NCBI GenBank assembly: GCA_013076295.1
Contig: RQOL01000961.1
Span: 23,300-87,299 of the forward strand
Length of the DNA stretch: 64,000 nt
Direction of reading: 5' to 3'
DNA from: Sanderia malayensis
Taxonomy: Eukaryota; Cnidaria; Scyphozoa; Semaeostomeae; Pelagiidae
The position numbers were made by a program, and so were the translations under genes. The notes beneath the pieces were generated by a model. That model did no database searches and was not told the origin of the DNA. It worked only from the letters and a program-made list of their open reading frames with translations. Of the stretch, positions 52,401-63,039 are shown in pieces; the first letter of the stretch is position 1, and each line of letters opens with the position of its first letter.

Positions 52401-55400
52401 TGTTTAGTTGGTAACGTAGAATAATCCTTGATTTGCACACAGTCCCCTATCCTTTCGTTCCACAGTTTCAATCCCCAGGCTAATTAATGTGCAAGTACCA
52501 CCAGCCCACATCTCTCTTTGCACAAGCCAAATAAACACTCAATTAATTCAAATAAATTGACCAAATACTTACATCATCAAAGACTAAGAAGGCCTTTTTA
52601 ATCGACGAATAATTACTCAAGATGTGACTTTTCAAACGAGTCCAAACCTCTTTCATCTCCAACGGCGATTCTGCCTCTCTGATAGGATTTACTCTGCGGG
52701 AAAAACAAGAAAATTACAAAATAAAGCAATTGTTAAATTCAAAAGACTATTAAAGCAAATATTAAAGTGGATATTAAAATAAATGTTTATTACATGGTTT
52801 CATGGTTAATGTTTGCAACTAAGATCTAATAGGCAACTTTATATATATTACTATTATTGCTATAATGTTAATCCATCCAAATGAGTCTCTGGGCTTAATA
52901 AGAGTATTAAGCCCAATAATATACAAAGAGAACAATTCGTTACAACATCTTTATCTTTACCCAATGACGCAAAGAAAAGTCTAAACAAACCCTCTCATCA
53001 CTTGTGAAAAGCATTTCCAAAAACAACCTACTTGTGACTTGGTACAATTGGTATTGTTTGTCCATTGCCCTCCTGGCCCAGAGATTTGAACTTGTCGAGG
53101 AAATGATCGTATGGGATCTTGTGCGAAGCGCGTACCCCACACCTACAAGAGACGTGAACAGGCAAATGGTTACCAAGAACCACGCTTCAAACTTTAATCA
53201 CGGTGACCAACGCCATGTACGCACATGGAAAAGTAAACATCGCAAATACTTTACAATCGTTACCATTTGTGATTTATTATGGAAACTCGATATGAACTGT
53301 GTTGTCTTGTCATGTAGGCTATTAAGTGCCAGTTCCGATCCTATGCCTTTACTGATTTACTGATTCAACGCACACATATGGTCGATACCACGAGCTGCCA
53401 GCTGCCCCCCCCCCCAAAGTCGGTAATTGAGTACCCAAAATTTCTGGGAGAGGGGTTTATGCCAACTGAACCCAACAATGTGGAACACTGCAATATGCTT
53501 CCACCATGGACCACAAACATGGGCTTTTTGAAGCAGTGGGTTTCTGAAGGGATTCCTAACTAATACCAAAATACCTCTTTCATAAATTGTACTGTAATAC
53601 AGCATAAATGAAAATCACACCTTTCCATGAGCTGTGAAAACATTTGATCGGACATTGGAAAGAGAAAGTTGATGAGAACACGTTTCAACTCGTCGAGTGT
53701 TACAAATCCATCTCTCTTGTTGTCGAATGCAACAAAAGCTCTTTTAACGTCAGCGAACTTCTGTATCATCTAGAAACAAATTACAAAAATACATATTAAC
53801 TGCTATTACTGCACAGTGTGGAGCCTCTATTGACAAACATCTCCTTCCACTGGGTGCCATCTGTAGTATTAATGGAAGTAACATTATGACTTTATTAATT
53901 ATGTTACTGTTATGTTAATTGTTATGTTAATTATTACACTTGTACCCAGGACTCTAGAATAGCACGTGTGTTTAGGTTGACGAAGTAGATAAGAGTTTTG
54001 TGTGTCTGGGCCAAACATGTCTTCTCTGTCTCCGCTATAGCTATATATAGATCCATTAAACCATCCTGGAACGGGACATTAGTATTACCCTATGCTGAGA
54101 CATTCTGATGCAATAAAAACATGCAGACGCAAACCTTGCAAAATGTAAGCGTCGAGCCTTTTCTATTTGCACTGAATCAAGACACTATATGATCAATACC
54201 TTGTATGCATTCATGTGTCAGGGGTATAGGAGCGTTTTAGCTGACGTTACAGCGAAATAAAGCACTGCACAAAATAAACGTAGCTACTGACCTTTTCTCT
54301 GAACTTTTTTTCTACCTGAGGTAGCTTAAGTCCAATAAGAGCATCAAGATCCTTTGATGTGTTCGAGAATGACGACGATTTGCTTTGCTCTCTGCTCTTC
54401 GATGGCCGATCCAGAAACACTGAAAAGGAAACGTATACAGTTGTAGCATTTCAAGCATCACGTCAAACAAAGCAGAGTCAACAGGTCGTTCTTATGCATC
54501 CACTGCGTCAGCCGGCCTTAAGAAGTACTATTGCGATTGCATGCAAACAGACAAATCCGCATCACCATGTTGTTACATGAATCCTAATCCTTGTAGGAGT
54601 TATACTGTGGCTTAAACTATACCAAAATGCATATATGCTTGCCAGTACATCAAGACATATGCATATGTAAATGCATATGTTACTTGCTATCTTAGCACTT
54701 TCTTTCAGTTGCTAACTACTCACACAACCCTGGTTGTTGCAATGATGATGACGAAGACAATGTGGGTAAACTATCATCACAGTCCAGAGAGCTTAAAGAG
54801 CTACTCTCTGACTTAATTGCGCCATTATCTGTTCCCTGTGTTGCCATCATAATAAGTTGACCATCTGGTGAATGGTTTCTCTGTCCATTGATAATAGGTG
54901 GAATAACTGAATATCTTGAGCAGGTTGTAGCACTGGATGTTGAACTCGAAGTTGTAGCTTTCTTATTACAAGCATTATTGCCAAAAGTTACGTTGTAACT
55001 TGTTCTGTACGTGTCTCTCGTCGAATTAAAGTCGCTATTGCGAGAACTGAAAAAATTCTTTTCGAAGCATTTCTGCCCTTGTTTTTTCTTCCTTTTTCTC
55101 GATTGCACATTTGAAGTCTTTTTCAAACAACCAGGCATAATGCTTTGAATTATATGAAAGTATGTGTTCCCAAATCGACTTTCCCTTTTTTATCAATCAA
55201 GTTTATGTATTACGTCTAATATGCTGTGTTCAATGGCTTTCTCCTTGCTTGGCATTAAATCTTGCTTCTATTTCCCTCAATAACAATAACAGTATAGTCA
55301 CAGTCATCGGTTTCATGCCAAGCTCATCTTCACTCCAGCTTTCTTCTTTCCAAACAAAACAATATACACAGACTTTAGGTTACTGTGTTGCTATCATGAC

Positions 55401-58400
55401 CTTGCTTGATGTTGCTCCACCATACCAGATCGTCCAAAGAAGCAGTTGCTAATCGTGACCAGAATCTCTCGTGAACACATGCTTAAGCAATAACGCGACA
55501 AGTGCAGCTACACAGTGGTACAAGCACCAATATCAACCGGACAATTTACAACTACTCAAGACCTATAATTTGCAGCTCGGAAAGATCGTAAAGCGAACGA
55601 TTAAAAACCTAACGAGTCGATTGCTTTCTTTTCAATTCAGCATTAACGACGAAATTGCTGCATCACCAAAGACAATACAAAATATTGCCAGCAGAAACGA
55701 AACTTTTATTATTACGGCATCAACTTAAATGTGTAACACTGCAATTTTAATGTCGCCCACTCTGTTGTGTATTCCTGTCTTAGCGTTTAAGCAGCAAGTT
55801 TTACCAGCCTTTGTCTTGATGTGAACCTCAGTACTTACTTCGGCCTCAGTCGAGCTTTCAAGGCTCCGCATTAAGGCCCCAATACAAAGGTTGTCCAATC
55901 CAGGCTAAATCTCCACACTTTCCTCTACCATCTGATACATACATGTATCACTCGAACTTCAGCAAAACAGCTGTGCTAGAAGCTACTTATTAGTCTCCTC
56001 CCATCTTTCTAACTTTGAAGTGTGTACCAAATTTTTCAGTCTTTTAGGTGAACTTTTTAGAAAGAAATGCCGCGCAATCCTGAGTAAAACCACCACTGTG
56101 TGTGTTGTTCTTGAAAATAATTTCTTGTGATAACAATTGTTCAGTGACGAGGACATGGAGAGTGAAAGCGTAGTTGAGAATGAAAGGACCTCACAGTTCA
56201 TTGCAATGGCCACGCATAAAAACAATTCTGCTGTGGTTTGGGTATTGTAAGGGCACTATTAAACGCCCCCCACTTTTCTGCGTGCCCCTCGCGGAGACCT
56301 TTAACCGAATAAATCCCGTGCTGTGCTGGATATTTTTTCTAAGAAAATATTAATTTTTTTGCCGAGGCTCAAAAAAATTCGTGAAAACTGTCGTTTTTGA
56401 TTTTCTTAACAAACCATTGTTTTCCTTTTTGGTGAGAGAGTTTAAATAAACAAATTAATTTCCCATCCTTATATAATGCATTATAATTGAAAGTATAAAA
56501 AATACAAAATAAAAAATAAAGCAAGGTCAAAAATGGGGCTCAGCCGGGAATCGAACCCGGAGCCTCTCGCACCCAAAGCGAGAATCATACCATTAGACCA
56601 CTGAGCCGACCTGAGGAGTGTATGGTTAAGTGACTATTCAAAGATCAACACGTTATCTATTATAGGGAAACCATAGATTTTCCAACAGTAGATTTTTATT
56701 TAGCCACAGGTAGAACAAAGAAGAAAACTTACATTGCTGATTCCCTTTATTTTGTTGCTTCTGGATTCTCGTATCCACACCCAATCTCCTCAAGAAATCC
56801 ATGTACTCTATACTATGAGAACCTCTCGTAATATCAAATTTCTGAAGCAATCTATAAGTACGGAAAAGCAAAAAAATAAAAGCCAAAAAAAAAATACCAA
56901 AATTCATCACAAATAACAACAGAATAGAATATGCAAGACTAAAACTCACTTTTCGAAATTAGCATCGGACAGCTTGAAACAGGCACTATCCAAGCAACGT
57001 TTCAACTCATTTCTCTGAACATGGCCGTCTCGATTGTAATCAAATAACCGTACAGCTTTCAAGAAGTTCGACAAACTTGTACTTAGCTGATGGAAGATAA
57101 AAACAACAAGAATTCATATACCAGACTATGCTTACTAACTCTCCTTTGCTTATGGACATACATAAAGCAGAGAAGTAGGTAGAGTAATAAAGTAGCCACA
57201 AGAGGGCAAGGAAGCAAGTAACGATTCTGGACACATATTGCTTGCTCTATTACAAGTTTTCGCTCTAAATTATTTGATTTAATAAATCATAACATAATCA
57301 GCATTTTTTGGTAAGTTTTTTGTACAGCTGAAAGGTGAGCTTCGCTTATGTGTCTTCACGAAAAAATTCACAGAAAACCTTCATAGCATACTATATGTAG
57401 CTATACTATATGTAAACTATATGTATACTATATGTATACTATATGTATGCTATATGTATGCTATATGTATGCTATATGTGATGTATACTATACACATGAC
57501 TGGCCTACCTTGATCCTCATCCTATTTTCCACTTCTTCAAATGACTCTTGTCTCTGGTCAGCAGTTCTGCAATGAAAAACACAATAGCCATTCCTATATG
57601 TCTAAAGTTTCATTTTATCGCGACGAATATAGATTTGCATTACGTAAGGATTTATAGGTATTTTTATTAGACATATTTGTATGTGCTAATTGCTACGTGT
57701 GTAAGAGGACATTCCATCGATCCGTCAGGGCATTTCCAAGCGACACACGAAGCAATCCGAAAGAGATATACATCTGCTATATAGATTGACATCTGTTATC
57801 TCGACAGTCCGGTATCTCCAGCATTCGCTTTCTCAAATACGTTTCACAGTTAACTTCAAATTGGTATATAGTATAGTTGAGAGTGAGACGCTACTTCGAA
57901 AACGTTTGCTATCCGAAACGTGTTATGACGTAGAGCTTACCTTGGTACTGGCGAGTTGAGGTGTTTTGCTTCGGATGATATAAACACCGGACCAGTCCGG
58001 AATTTCTCAAGGAATGAAATGTAGTTAATCATGGAGTCCTTCTTTGAGCCAATCTACAATGGAAGTGGAGGTGGTTGAACGCTTGTTAACAACGTCAAAA
58101 CAGACATCTGAACTGGTTTCCTTCCTTATAAACAAAAAGGTTAGTAAATAGATTTGGAAATATAAATAATAATAAATCTGACGAGGATGGAAAACAAGAA
58201 AATAGCATGGCAAAGAAGATTGCAGCTTTTTGGACTTTTTGATATAAAGCTATGATTATTAACATCTGATCGATGTTAATAAATTGCAATGTTACCATAT
58301 AGAGCTTTCATGCGATAGGATAGGCATGGAAAATAGTTGGATGCTATTAAGCGTTAGAATACTGAATCCCCTCTCAACATAACGCTCTACGCTCTTCAGC

Positions 58401-59906
58401 CATTCTAGCGATGGGAATGCTGCAACTTCATCAGCAACAAAAGACACATGTAGTGTGATTAGGAACATGGTACAGCATAAGAGAGGATTGATGAAAAAAA
58501 GCATCCATCCTGGGAAAACGTAAAGAGTATTCTACATGACTGACCTTGACTAAGAGATGGTTGAACTGATCATCCGAAAGCTGCACGCAAAATGCATGGA
58601 TCACTCTTCTAAAGTCAGACACGCTGACTGTGAAAGATCTTTGTAAGTCCAGCGTTTGAAATGCCTGTAACAAATGCAAAATACTATACATACATGTACC
58701 GAAAACAAGAAAACCGAATACAAATGATATGAATTAACATTATATAACCACAGATAATAACATCCATCAGTAATCAGTAAGACAATTTTAGTGCACGACC
58801 CAAGCTTGAATGACGTATGCATTTTACCCAATTGCATTACAGTACGTATATGGATCATAAAGCATATGTATATCTGTGGCGTTAAACTCACATCTCTTAT
58901 ATCTGTGTATCTTCTCCTGATTTTTTCCTTCATGATATTCTCAGCTTGGATAATGCCAATAACACCATCTGATGCACTGGATGCTGAGAAAATAAAGGAC
59001 ACAAGTTACTCAGGCTGCTCTGCAATGTTATATAAAGTCTTAAAAGATAACAGCATTGACAGGAGGAGAATTGCAGTACAAATAAGAGGTGAGATAGAGG
59101 AAACTTTCATTTAAACTGTTTTGAAGGTGATTTTCAGAATCAGCCCTTGTGGGCACAAGTTAAAACAATGCTACAGAATTTAAACTGTCAAAACTGTGGC
59201 TAATAAGAAATAGAGTGATTTTTCAACTACTTCTAATCTACAGCTAAAGAAGGCTATAGTTAGCTATCACCAATGAGTACAGGTAACCAGTGTTAGCAAT
59301 AACCATAAAAATGGGGAAAACAGCTTGGTGACCACACCCTTTAACAACCACGCCCATTTTGATGACCCAACAACTTATAATACAATAATGCTTCGATTAA
59401 AACAATTAGAAAATTGACCCTGAGGACATGTCCCTACCAGTCCTCCCCATGGTGCAGAGTACTGTAATGTTTCATTGTGCCATTGAAAACTTGCACAATC
59501 ATATTTACCACCTTCCAGTGGGCTCATTGCTACATGAATATAAGTTAGATGGCAACATAAATTAAAATGTTAAGGTTTTACCACTGTGGCCAGCTTGGAC
59601 GTTATTCAATCCTGCATTTGACAATTCTGTATCAGATCTTGGAGATCTCGTCATCTGCTTCAGTGGGATCTCCGGACTTGTAATGGATCGAGACAACCAT
59701 CGGTTGCTCTGTGGTTTGCCATCCGATGATTCACGCAATATTGGTGAAATCATTTTCTTTTCTCTCTTTGGATATATGTCTTTTGAAATCGCCCACATAT
59801 TGCTCTGATTTAAACTCTTTGAATCTTCAACGTCAGTCAAACCTGACGCCTGGTGTCTACCTCCATTAAAACTCCCTATGTTGGGACTCAGTAAAACATT
59901 CGGCAT
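37460..59906 (-). CDS. EFCAB6: EFCAB6-like multi-EF-hand protein, 36 coding exons
   Basis: Large EF-hand protein; human EFCAB6 (DJBP) binds DJ-1 and relatives sit in ciliary/flagellar axonemes. Exons: 59582-59906, 58892-58983, 58545-58664, 57941-58053, 57509-57566, 56950-57086, 56733-56851, 54292-54419, 53621-53769, 53032-53142, 52573-52693, 52063-52233, 51746-51820, 50683-50843, 50240-50306, 48015-48115, 47584-47659, 47376-47471, 47182-47240, 46675-46782, 46390-46477, 46043-46284, 45260-45475, 44817-44967, 44504-44583, 44228-44383, 43655-43868, 43121-43225, 42712-42942, 42019-42279, 41746-41847, 41472-41559, 38758-38842, 38384-38468, 37934-38032, 37460-37630. Total 4761 nt, 1586 aa, every junction in phase. 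Intact calcium loops include [72 protein letters not shown] and [12 protein letters not shown], mixed with degenerate hands, as in EFCAB6. Exon 30 has a GC donor (CAG|GCAAGT). Splitting into two genes near 55 kb is an alternative. Confidence 0.88.
39190..41260. repeat. Satellite array with telomeric hexamers, 126/132-bp units, about 16 copies
   Basis: The landmark CAGACACTGTGGATATCAAT recurs at 39319, 39445, 39577, 39703, 39829, 39955, 40087, 40213, 40339, 40465, 40597, 40729, 40861 and 40987, with a CCGGGTACTGTGG variant at about 41113 and 41239. Spacing is exactly 126 or 132 bp, differing by one 6-bp unit. Each unit has a run of three to five CCCTAA hexamers, an arm pair TGCGCAGTA...TACTGCGCA around TCTATATAAG-like sequence, then TGCGCATGCACGCCCACC. 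It fills most of EFCAB6 intron 32. Spurious arginine-rich and threonine-rich ORFs arise from it on both strands. Confidence 0.95.
41332..41403 (+). tRNA. tRNA-Ala (anticodon TGC)
   Basis: 72-nt cloverleaf: acceptor GGGGGTG pairs with CACCTCC, discriminator A at 41403. Box A TAGCTCAGTGG and box B GGTTCGAAACC are intact. Anticodon arm CTCGC-TTTGCAT-GCGAG gives TGC. Opposite in orientation to the EFCAB6 host gene, immediately beside the satellite array. Confidence 0.97.
45056..45148 (-). tRNA. tRNA-Ile (anticodon TAT), intron-containing
   Basis: Acceptor GCTCCAG pairs with CTGGAGC, discriminator A. D arm TGGCACAGTCGGTTAGCGC and T arm GAGAGTTCGAGCCTCTC are intact. Anticodon arm reads TCGTA-CTTATA, then about 19 nt of intron after position 37, then ATGCGA; tRNA-Ile(TAT) genes of animals typically carry an intron here. 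Same strand as the EFCAB6 host, in its intron 23. Confidence 0.93.
45779..45963. mobile_element. 185-bp TACAGTC MITE, intact
   Basis: Same family and same length as 33486-33670: TA-CAGTCAACTCTGTCTAATTC at the left and GCCGATTTGACTG-TA at the right. Located in EFCAB6 intron 22. Confidence 0.8.
48825..49793 (+). CDS. Class A (rhodopsin-family) G protein-coupled receptor, intronless
   Basis: 322-aa seven-helix receptor at the plasma membrane; ligand unknown. Helices at about 17-40, 51-75, 97-120, 136-153, 163-188, 215-240 and 258-281. Class A signatures: Gly-Asn in helix 1 (GNLLAF, N33), Asp in helix 2 (LSATDLL, D61), DRY at 117-119, Trp145 in helix 4, and NPLIY at 275-279. Helix 6 has CLLVTIGP instead of the usual CWxP. 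The second extracellular loop is very short and has no cysteine, so the usual disulfide is absent. The tail has CAPTCC, possible palmitoylation sites. ATG at 48825 gives a normal short N-terminus; no intron. It sits inside EFCAB6 intron 15 on the opposite strand. Short loops recall melanocortin/adenosine-type receptors, but I cannot assign a subfamily. Confidence 0.9.
   Translation: MAYCIYSFQIPVQLRHALGVVNIGIGLVAFIGNLLAFSIVSRNKHLRNRSNVSLLSLSATDLLVGLVVEPLTIMACFTTVSYNSEDGKCTALNTVRRYMSTVLMGASISSIAFVSYDRYVRLSKTVNYKQNMSKTKVAVLLVICWLFPIVLPFSRFTSESIYKAIIITYVLLIIVVMIACYVMIIRIVKRSKNTLTTNINLSVTQRTAMRAHIRAAKMIIVVVLCLLVTIGPISIYHGITAINGLSSNAVAISRHTDEICYAVLMTIGLLNSAINPLIYYFRIPEFRSTLKKLAKRCAPTCCARKARRHYATHSGESGSTSL
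51186..51243 (-). repeat. tRNA-like fragment (tRNA pseudogene or SINE head)
   Basis: Minus strand reads GTGGTGTGTTTAGTCATCAC, GCTTGCCTCCCACGAGG, then GCGGCTCGAATCC, resembling A and B boxes, but acceptor stem pairing is poor. Lies in the EFCAB6 intron between exons at 51746 and 50843. Confidence 0.4.
54724..55138 (-). CDS. Alternative first exon of the EFCAB6-like gene
   Basis: Opens with ATG at 55138 ([19 protein letters not shown]) and runs 138 codons plus one base to a perfect GTGAGT donor. The phase matches the exon at 54292-54419 exactly, giving ...SSSLQQPGL joined to [12 protein letters not shown]. The upstream side has no acceptor in the phase of the preceding exon (56733-56851), so it reads as a new first exon rather than a cassette. 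It is basic, then rich in serine and threonine, with no EF-hand. It implies an internal promoter above 55138 and a shorter isoform of about 1400 aa, or else a gene boundary here. Confidence 0.5.
56536..56607 (-). tRNA. tRNA-Pro (anticodon TGG)
   Basis: 72-nt cloverleaf: acceptor GGCTCAG with CTGAGCC, discriminator C. Anticodon arm CTCGC-TTTGGGT-GCGAG gives TGG; T arm CCGGGTTCGATTCCCGG. Same strand as the EFCAB6 host, in its intron 7. Confidence 0.97.
57385..57495. repeat. Short AT-rich tandem repeat (CTATATGTATG-like)
   Basis: About nine imperfect 11-13-bp units of ACTATATGTAT/GCTATATGTAT in the EFCAB6 intron just downstream of the exon at 57509-57566. Confidence 0.75.
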
Positions 59907-61182
59907 TTTCTTGAATTAGAATTCGTTGGACTTTACTTCATCTCAACTTCCACAAAACCATTGGCTACGCATTCAAAGAGCATAATTAGGTGCTTATATA
60001 AATTACAGTGATAATAAATTAATAACTTACAGATACTAAAAAACTCTACTAAATTCCCCCTGACTCTAATCAAGCCTCCCTCTGAAAGATAAAAATTAAA
60101 CAAGCCCCTCCTCCTGGCTTAATGGGGCTTTTACAGTGATCAGAATCGACCTTCCCAGGGCAAAAATTTCTCAAACCTGCCCCTCCCCCCTCTACACCGC
60201 TGCGCACCGAAATAGCATATCCTAATCTGAAGTTCTAGAAAAAACTATGCATCTTAGCATTAGCTACTGTGGCTCGGGCAATCAACTTAATTTTAAATAG
60301 CCTTTCATTGCTTTAAAAAAAGAACAGGAGGGTCTGCCATTATGACGAGAACAACAAATCGTAGGGCCTGTTTGGTCGCACACACACAGATCACAAATAC
60401 CGACACAGATTTAAACTTGCACAAAGATAACGAAGCCTATACTGATTCTTGCATTTTTCAGCACAAACTTTATACCTGAAAGCAAATAAAGCATAGAAAC
60501 ACATACCTTCAATAACCTTTTATTGAACATAAGTTTAAATGAGCAATCAAATTAAATGAGTATAATATTGTTTCCATAGCACTTCCATGGCGATCGTGAA
60601 GATCACCATCATCGCCATTACGAGGCTCGAGTTAAAGACCGGATGGAATAACTAATTTTCACCGATTAAAAAATAAACCGGAGCATGGGTCGGTTATCAA
60701 AGAGAGATAAATGAATAAAATAGCACGCACTCTGCAGCTCTGGTTTTGTTAATGTGTTGTATCATATCTTACAAGTTGTGGTTATGTTCTTATGATCTTC
60801 TGATTACTACAATTTTGAAACTTCTTTTTATTTTCAAGTAATATTTTCATCAAAACAAATAGTAACACAAAATGAAAAAATTATAAACCACATTATAAAA
60901 CACACAAAATCAACCAATGAAACAGATCAGTGTTGAACTACTATATAAAACGAAATTACTATTCCATTTTTAGTATATTCAAATTTCAAAGAAGGCAAAT
61001 ACTTTGTCCACGGCAAACATAAATCTACTACATTTTTAAACAAATTATATGCAAGTGAGAAAAAATTCAGACTTTCTAAAGCATATATCTGTAGTATAGC
61101 CACACAGCTACCGACTTCATCAATGTAGTTCATTACAACTGTAGATTACATATAGCCAGGTAAAGATAGCCATTCACATTCC
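59907..61182. other. Intergenic region between CDC73 and EFCAB6
   Basis: Co-oriented spacer: 3' UTR of CDC73 on the right (minus-strand AATAAA candidates at about 60826 and 60516) and the presumed EFCAB6 promoter on the left. No further gene or long repeat is evident. Confidence 0.45.
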
Positions 61183-62823
61183 CTAGAACCGTAGGTTTGG
61201 TTTATGCTTCTGCATAAACTTCTCCAGCACTTCCCAAAACTTTAAAACACACGCCCTGTCCATGTGCCTTCTATTCCTGTTGATGGTGAGTACTTCAACA
61301 TCCCATTTCTTCACGTTCGGATCAACCTTCATATCATCAAATTTTATGTGAAAGCCTTTGATTTTCGTGAATATCTGCACCGGTGAGCCACCAGGTAGCA
61401 CCAAAGGCCACCCCTTGAACTGCCAAAGTGGACCTTGGACAAACACAGCGACAACCCTGTTCCATTCAGCAGGTGTCAACTTTAACGGTTGATCAATGAC
61501 ACGGATTGGCAGCGTGACAGTTTGCGGCTGCTGGTTTATTGTCACATCCTTCTTACGCTGCACTAATACCTCATTCTCCTTAATTGCACCCATACGCTTC
61601 TTCTCATCTGGATTACAGAATTTGCAATCTTGTAACAAGTCCTTTGCATTCAGCAATGTTATTAGCGAAGTCGTCCCTGCTGGCACAATGATTATCGGAG
61701 TCTTTGATTCTCTCTTTTGGGGAAGATTGCTTGGTTTCGACATGCCTGAAGCAGGTCTCGAAGATGAAGACTTGCTCTGGGCATAGGCAGGGCTTGGACG
61801 CTGGCTCTTCCCTTCTTTCACACTCTCAAGACTGAGACCGTGAAAAGTTGCACTTGTGTCGATTTTGAACCCACCTTTATCTATCTGGCTTCCAAATCTC
61901 TCCTGGTCGTAACGACTGTAAGAAGCTGCTGGCACTGGCTTCTTGACTACCTCCGGAACCTCTTTTTTTGGAGGTTGCTGTTGTTGTTGGCCGGCCTTGC
62001 CTTCTTCGATTGCCTTGATTGATTGCAGTATGGCCAAGACATTCTTCAGGAAGACTTTGCCTGAGCTTTGGAGAACGCTTGTTCTCGTCCTGAGAAGTCT
62101 CTCGCGCATCACAATGTCCTTTGTCACATCCGTCTCGATGTCTGGAATGGCAGTAAAAGCAGTTGGGGGCACGGGTGCTTGCTCTAGCATCCCCGATTCA
62201 AGTTCATCATCTCCCTTGATGGTGCCTCTTTTTCTTGTTATGATCTTTCGTTTGATTTCTGCAATTTTTTCTACGGACATTACAGTGTTCAGGCCACCCT
62301 TTCCTTCTTTTCGGATTTTCTCCGTGGTGACAGCTCCTTCTTTTTTATCTTGGAGCTTAGACGCCAGCCATTCTTGAATATCATACCTTGCTTGACCATC
62401 GTCTGCCCGTGCCTTCTTGGCTCCTTCTGAAGAGCCTTCACCGGCAAGAGGCCTTTTAGCAGAGGCGGTCGTTGTCCTCTGAACAGGCAACTCCAACGGC
62501 GCACTCTTATCAATACTTCCCGTCGTTTCTTTCTCTCCATTTAGATATGCCAGCAGATCTTTACGATCTGGAAAACGAACGACCGGTACTTTAGCTGCAC
62601 CAGCTCTCTGCACGTAAATTGGATGAGAAAGGTGGACATTTTTCAGAAGAAATAACAACGCTTCTAGCGTGTAGTATTCTTTCGGCGTCGTTCTGCATAT
62701 AACGTAATTCGTTCTGGCAATTTTCAAAAACGATACTGCATCAAATGTTATGAATTTATCATCTTCTTGAATCTCTTTCTTGTTGATATTAAACTGACGA
62801 AGTAGAGTAAGTGGATCCGCCAT
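61183..62823 (-). CDS. CDC73: Parafibromin (CDC73), PAF1 complex subunit, single exon
   Basis: Nuclear subunit of the PAF1 complex, which travels with RNA polymerase II and promotes histone modification and elongation. 546 aa from ATG 62823 (MADPLTLLRQFNINKKEIQ), close to the 531 aa of the human protein; the extra upstream codons up to 62841 lack an ATG. The N-terminal domain (about 1-105) has TNYVICR, EYYTLEALLFLL, NVHLSHPIYVQRAG and PDRKDLLAYLNGE. The middle is disordered, with MSVEKIAEIKRKIITRKR, a conserved segment. The C-terminal Ras-like domain (about 375-546) has PIIIVPAGTTSLITLLNAKD, VIDQPLKLTPAEWNRVVAVF, QGPLWQFKGWPLVLPGGSPV and DPNVKKWDVEVL. No introns interrupt the frame, unlike the neighbouring genes; it ends in HKPNLRF. 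Confidence 0.97.
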   Translation of the reverse strand: MADPLTLLRQFNINKKEIQEDDKFITFDAVSFLKIARTNYVICRTTPKEYYTLEALLFLLKNVHLSHPIYVQRAGAAKVPVVRFPDRKDLLAYLNGEKETTGSIDKSAPLELPVQRTTTASAKRPLAGEGSSEGAKKARADDGQARYDIQEWLASKLQDKKEGAVTTEKIRKEGKGGLNTVMSVEKIAEIKRKIITRKRGTIKGDDELESGMLEQAPVPPTAFTAIPDIETDVTKDIVMRERLLRTRTSVLQSSGKVFLKNVLAILQSIKAIEEGKAGQQQQQPPKKEVPEVVKKPVPAASYSRYDQERFGSQIDKGGFKIDTSATFHGLSLESVKEGKSQRPSPAYAQSKSSSSRPASGMSKPSNLPQKRESKTPIIIVPAGTTSLITLLNAKDLLQDCKFCNPDEKKRMGAIKENEVLVQRKKDVTINQQPQTVTLPIRVIDQPLKLTPAEWNRVVAVFVQGPLWQFKGWPLVLPGGSPVQIFTKIKGFHIKFDDMKVDPNVKKWDVEVLTINRNRRHMDRACVLKFWEVLEKFMQKHKPNLRF

Positions 62824-63039
62824 ATTGGATGAATGCAACACGATTTTTGACGCTGATTGATTTCGTTCGATTCCAAATCGAAATCATTGGGCAGCAGAAC
62901 CCGCGGGAAAGTCGTCCTTCCTGCATATGATACTGCGGGAACCTAATTGCTGCTGCGTAGTGGAGAGAAGCAGCTGCGCAGCCGAATATAGTCGAATTCT
63001 TTTCGAGAAAAAGTTTTGTTTGTGTATTTGTGTTGTGTC

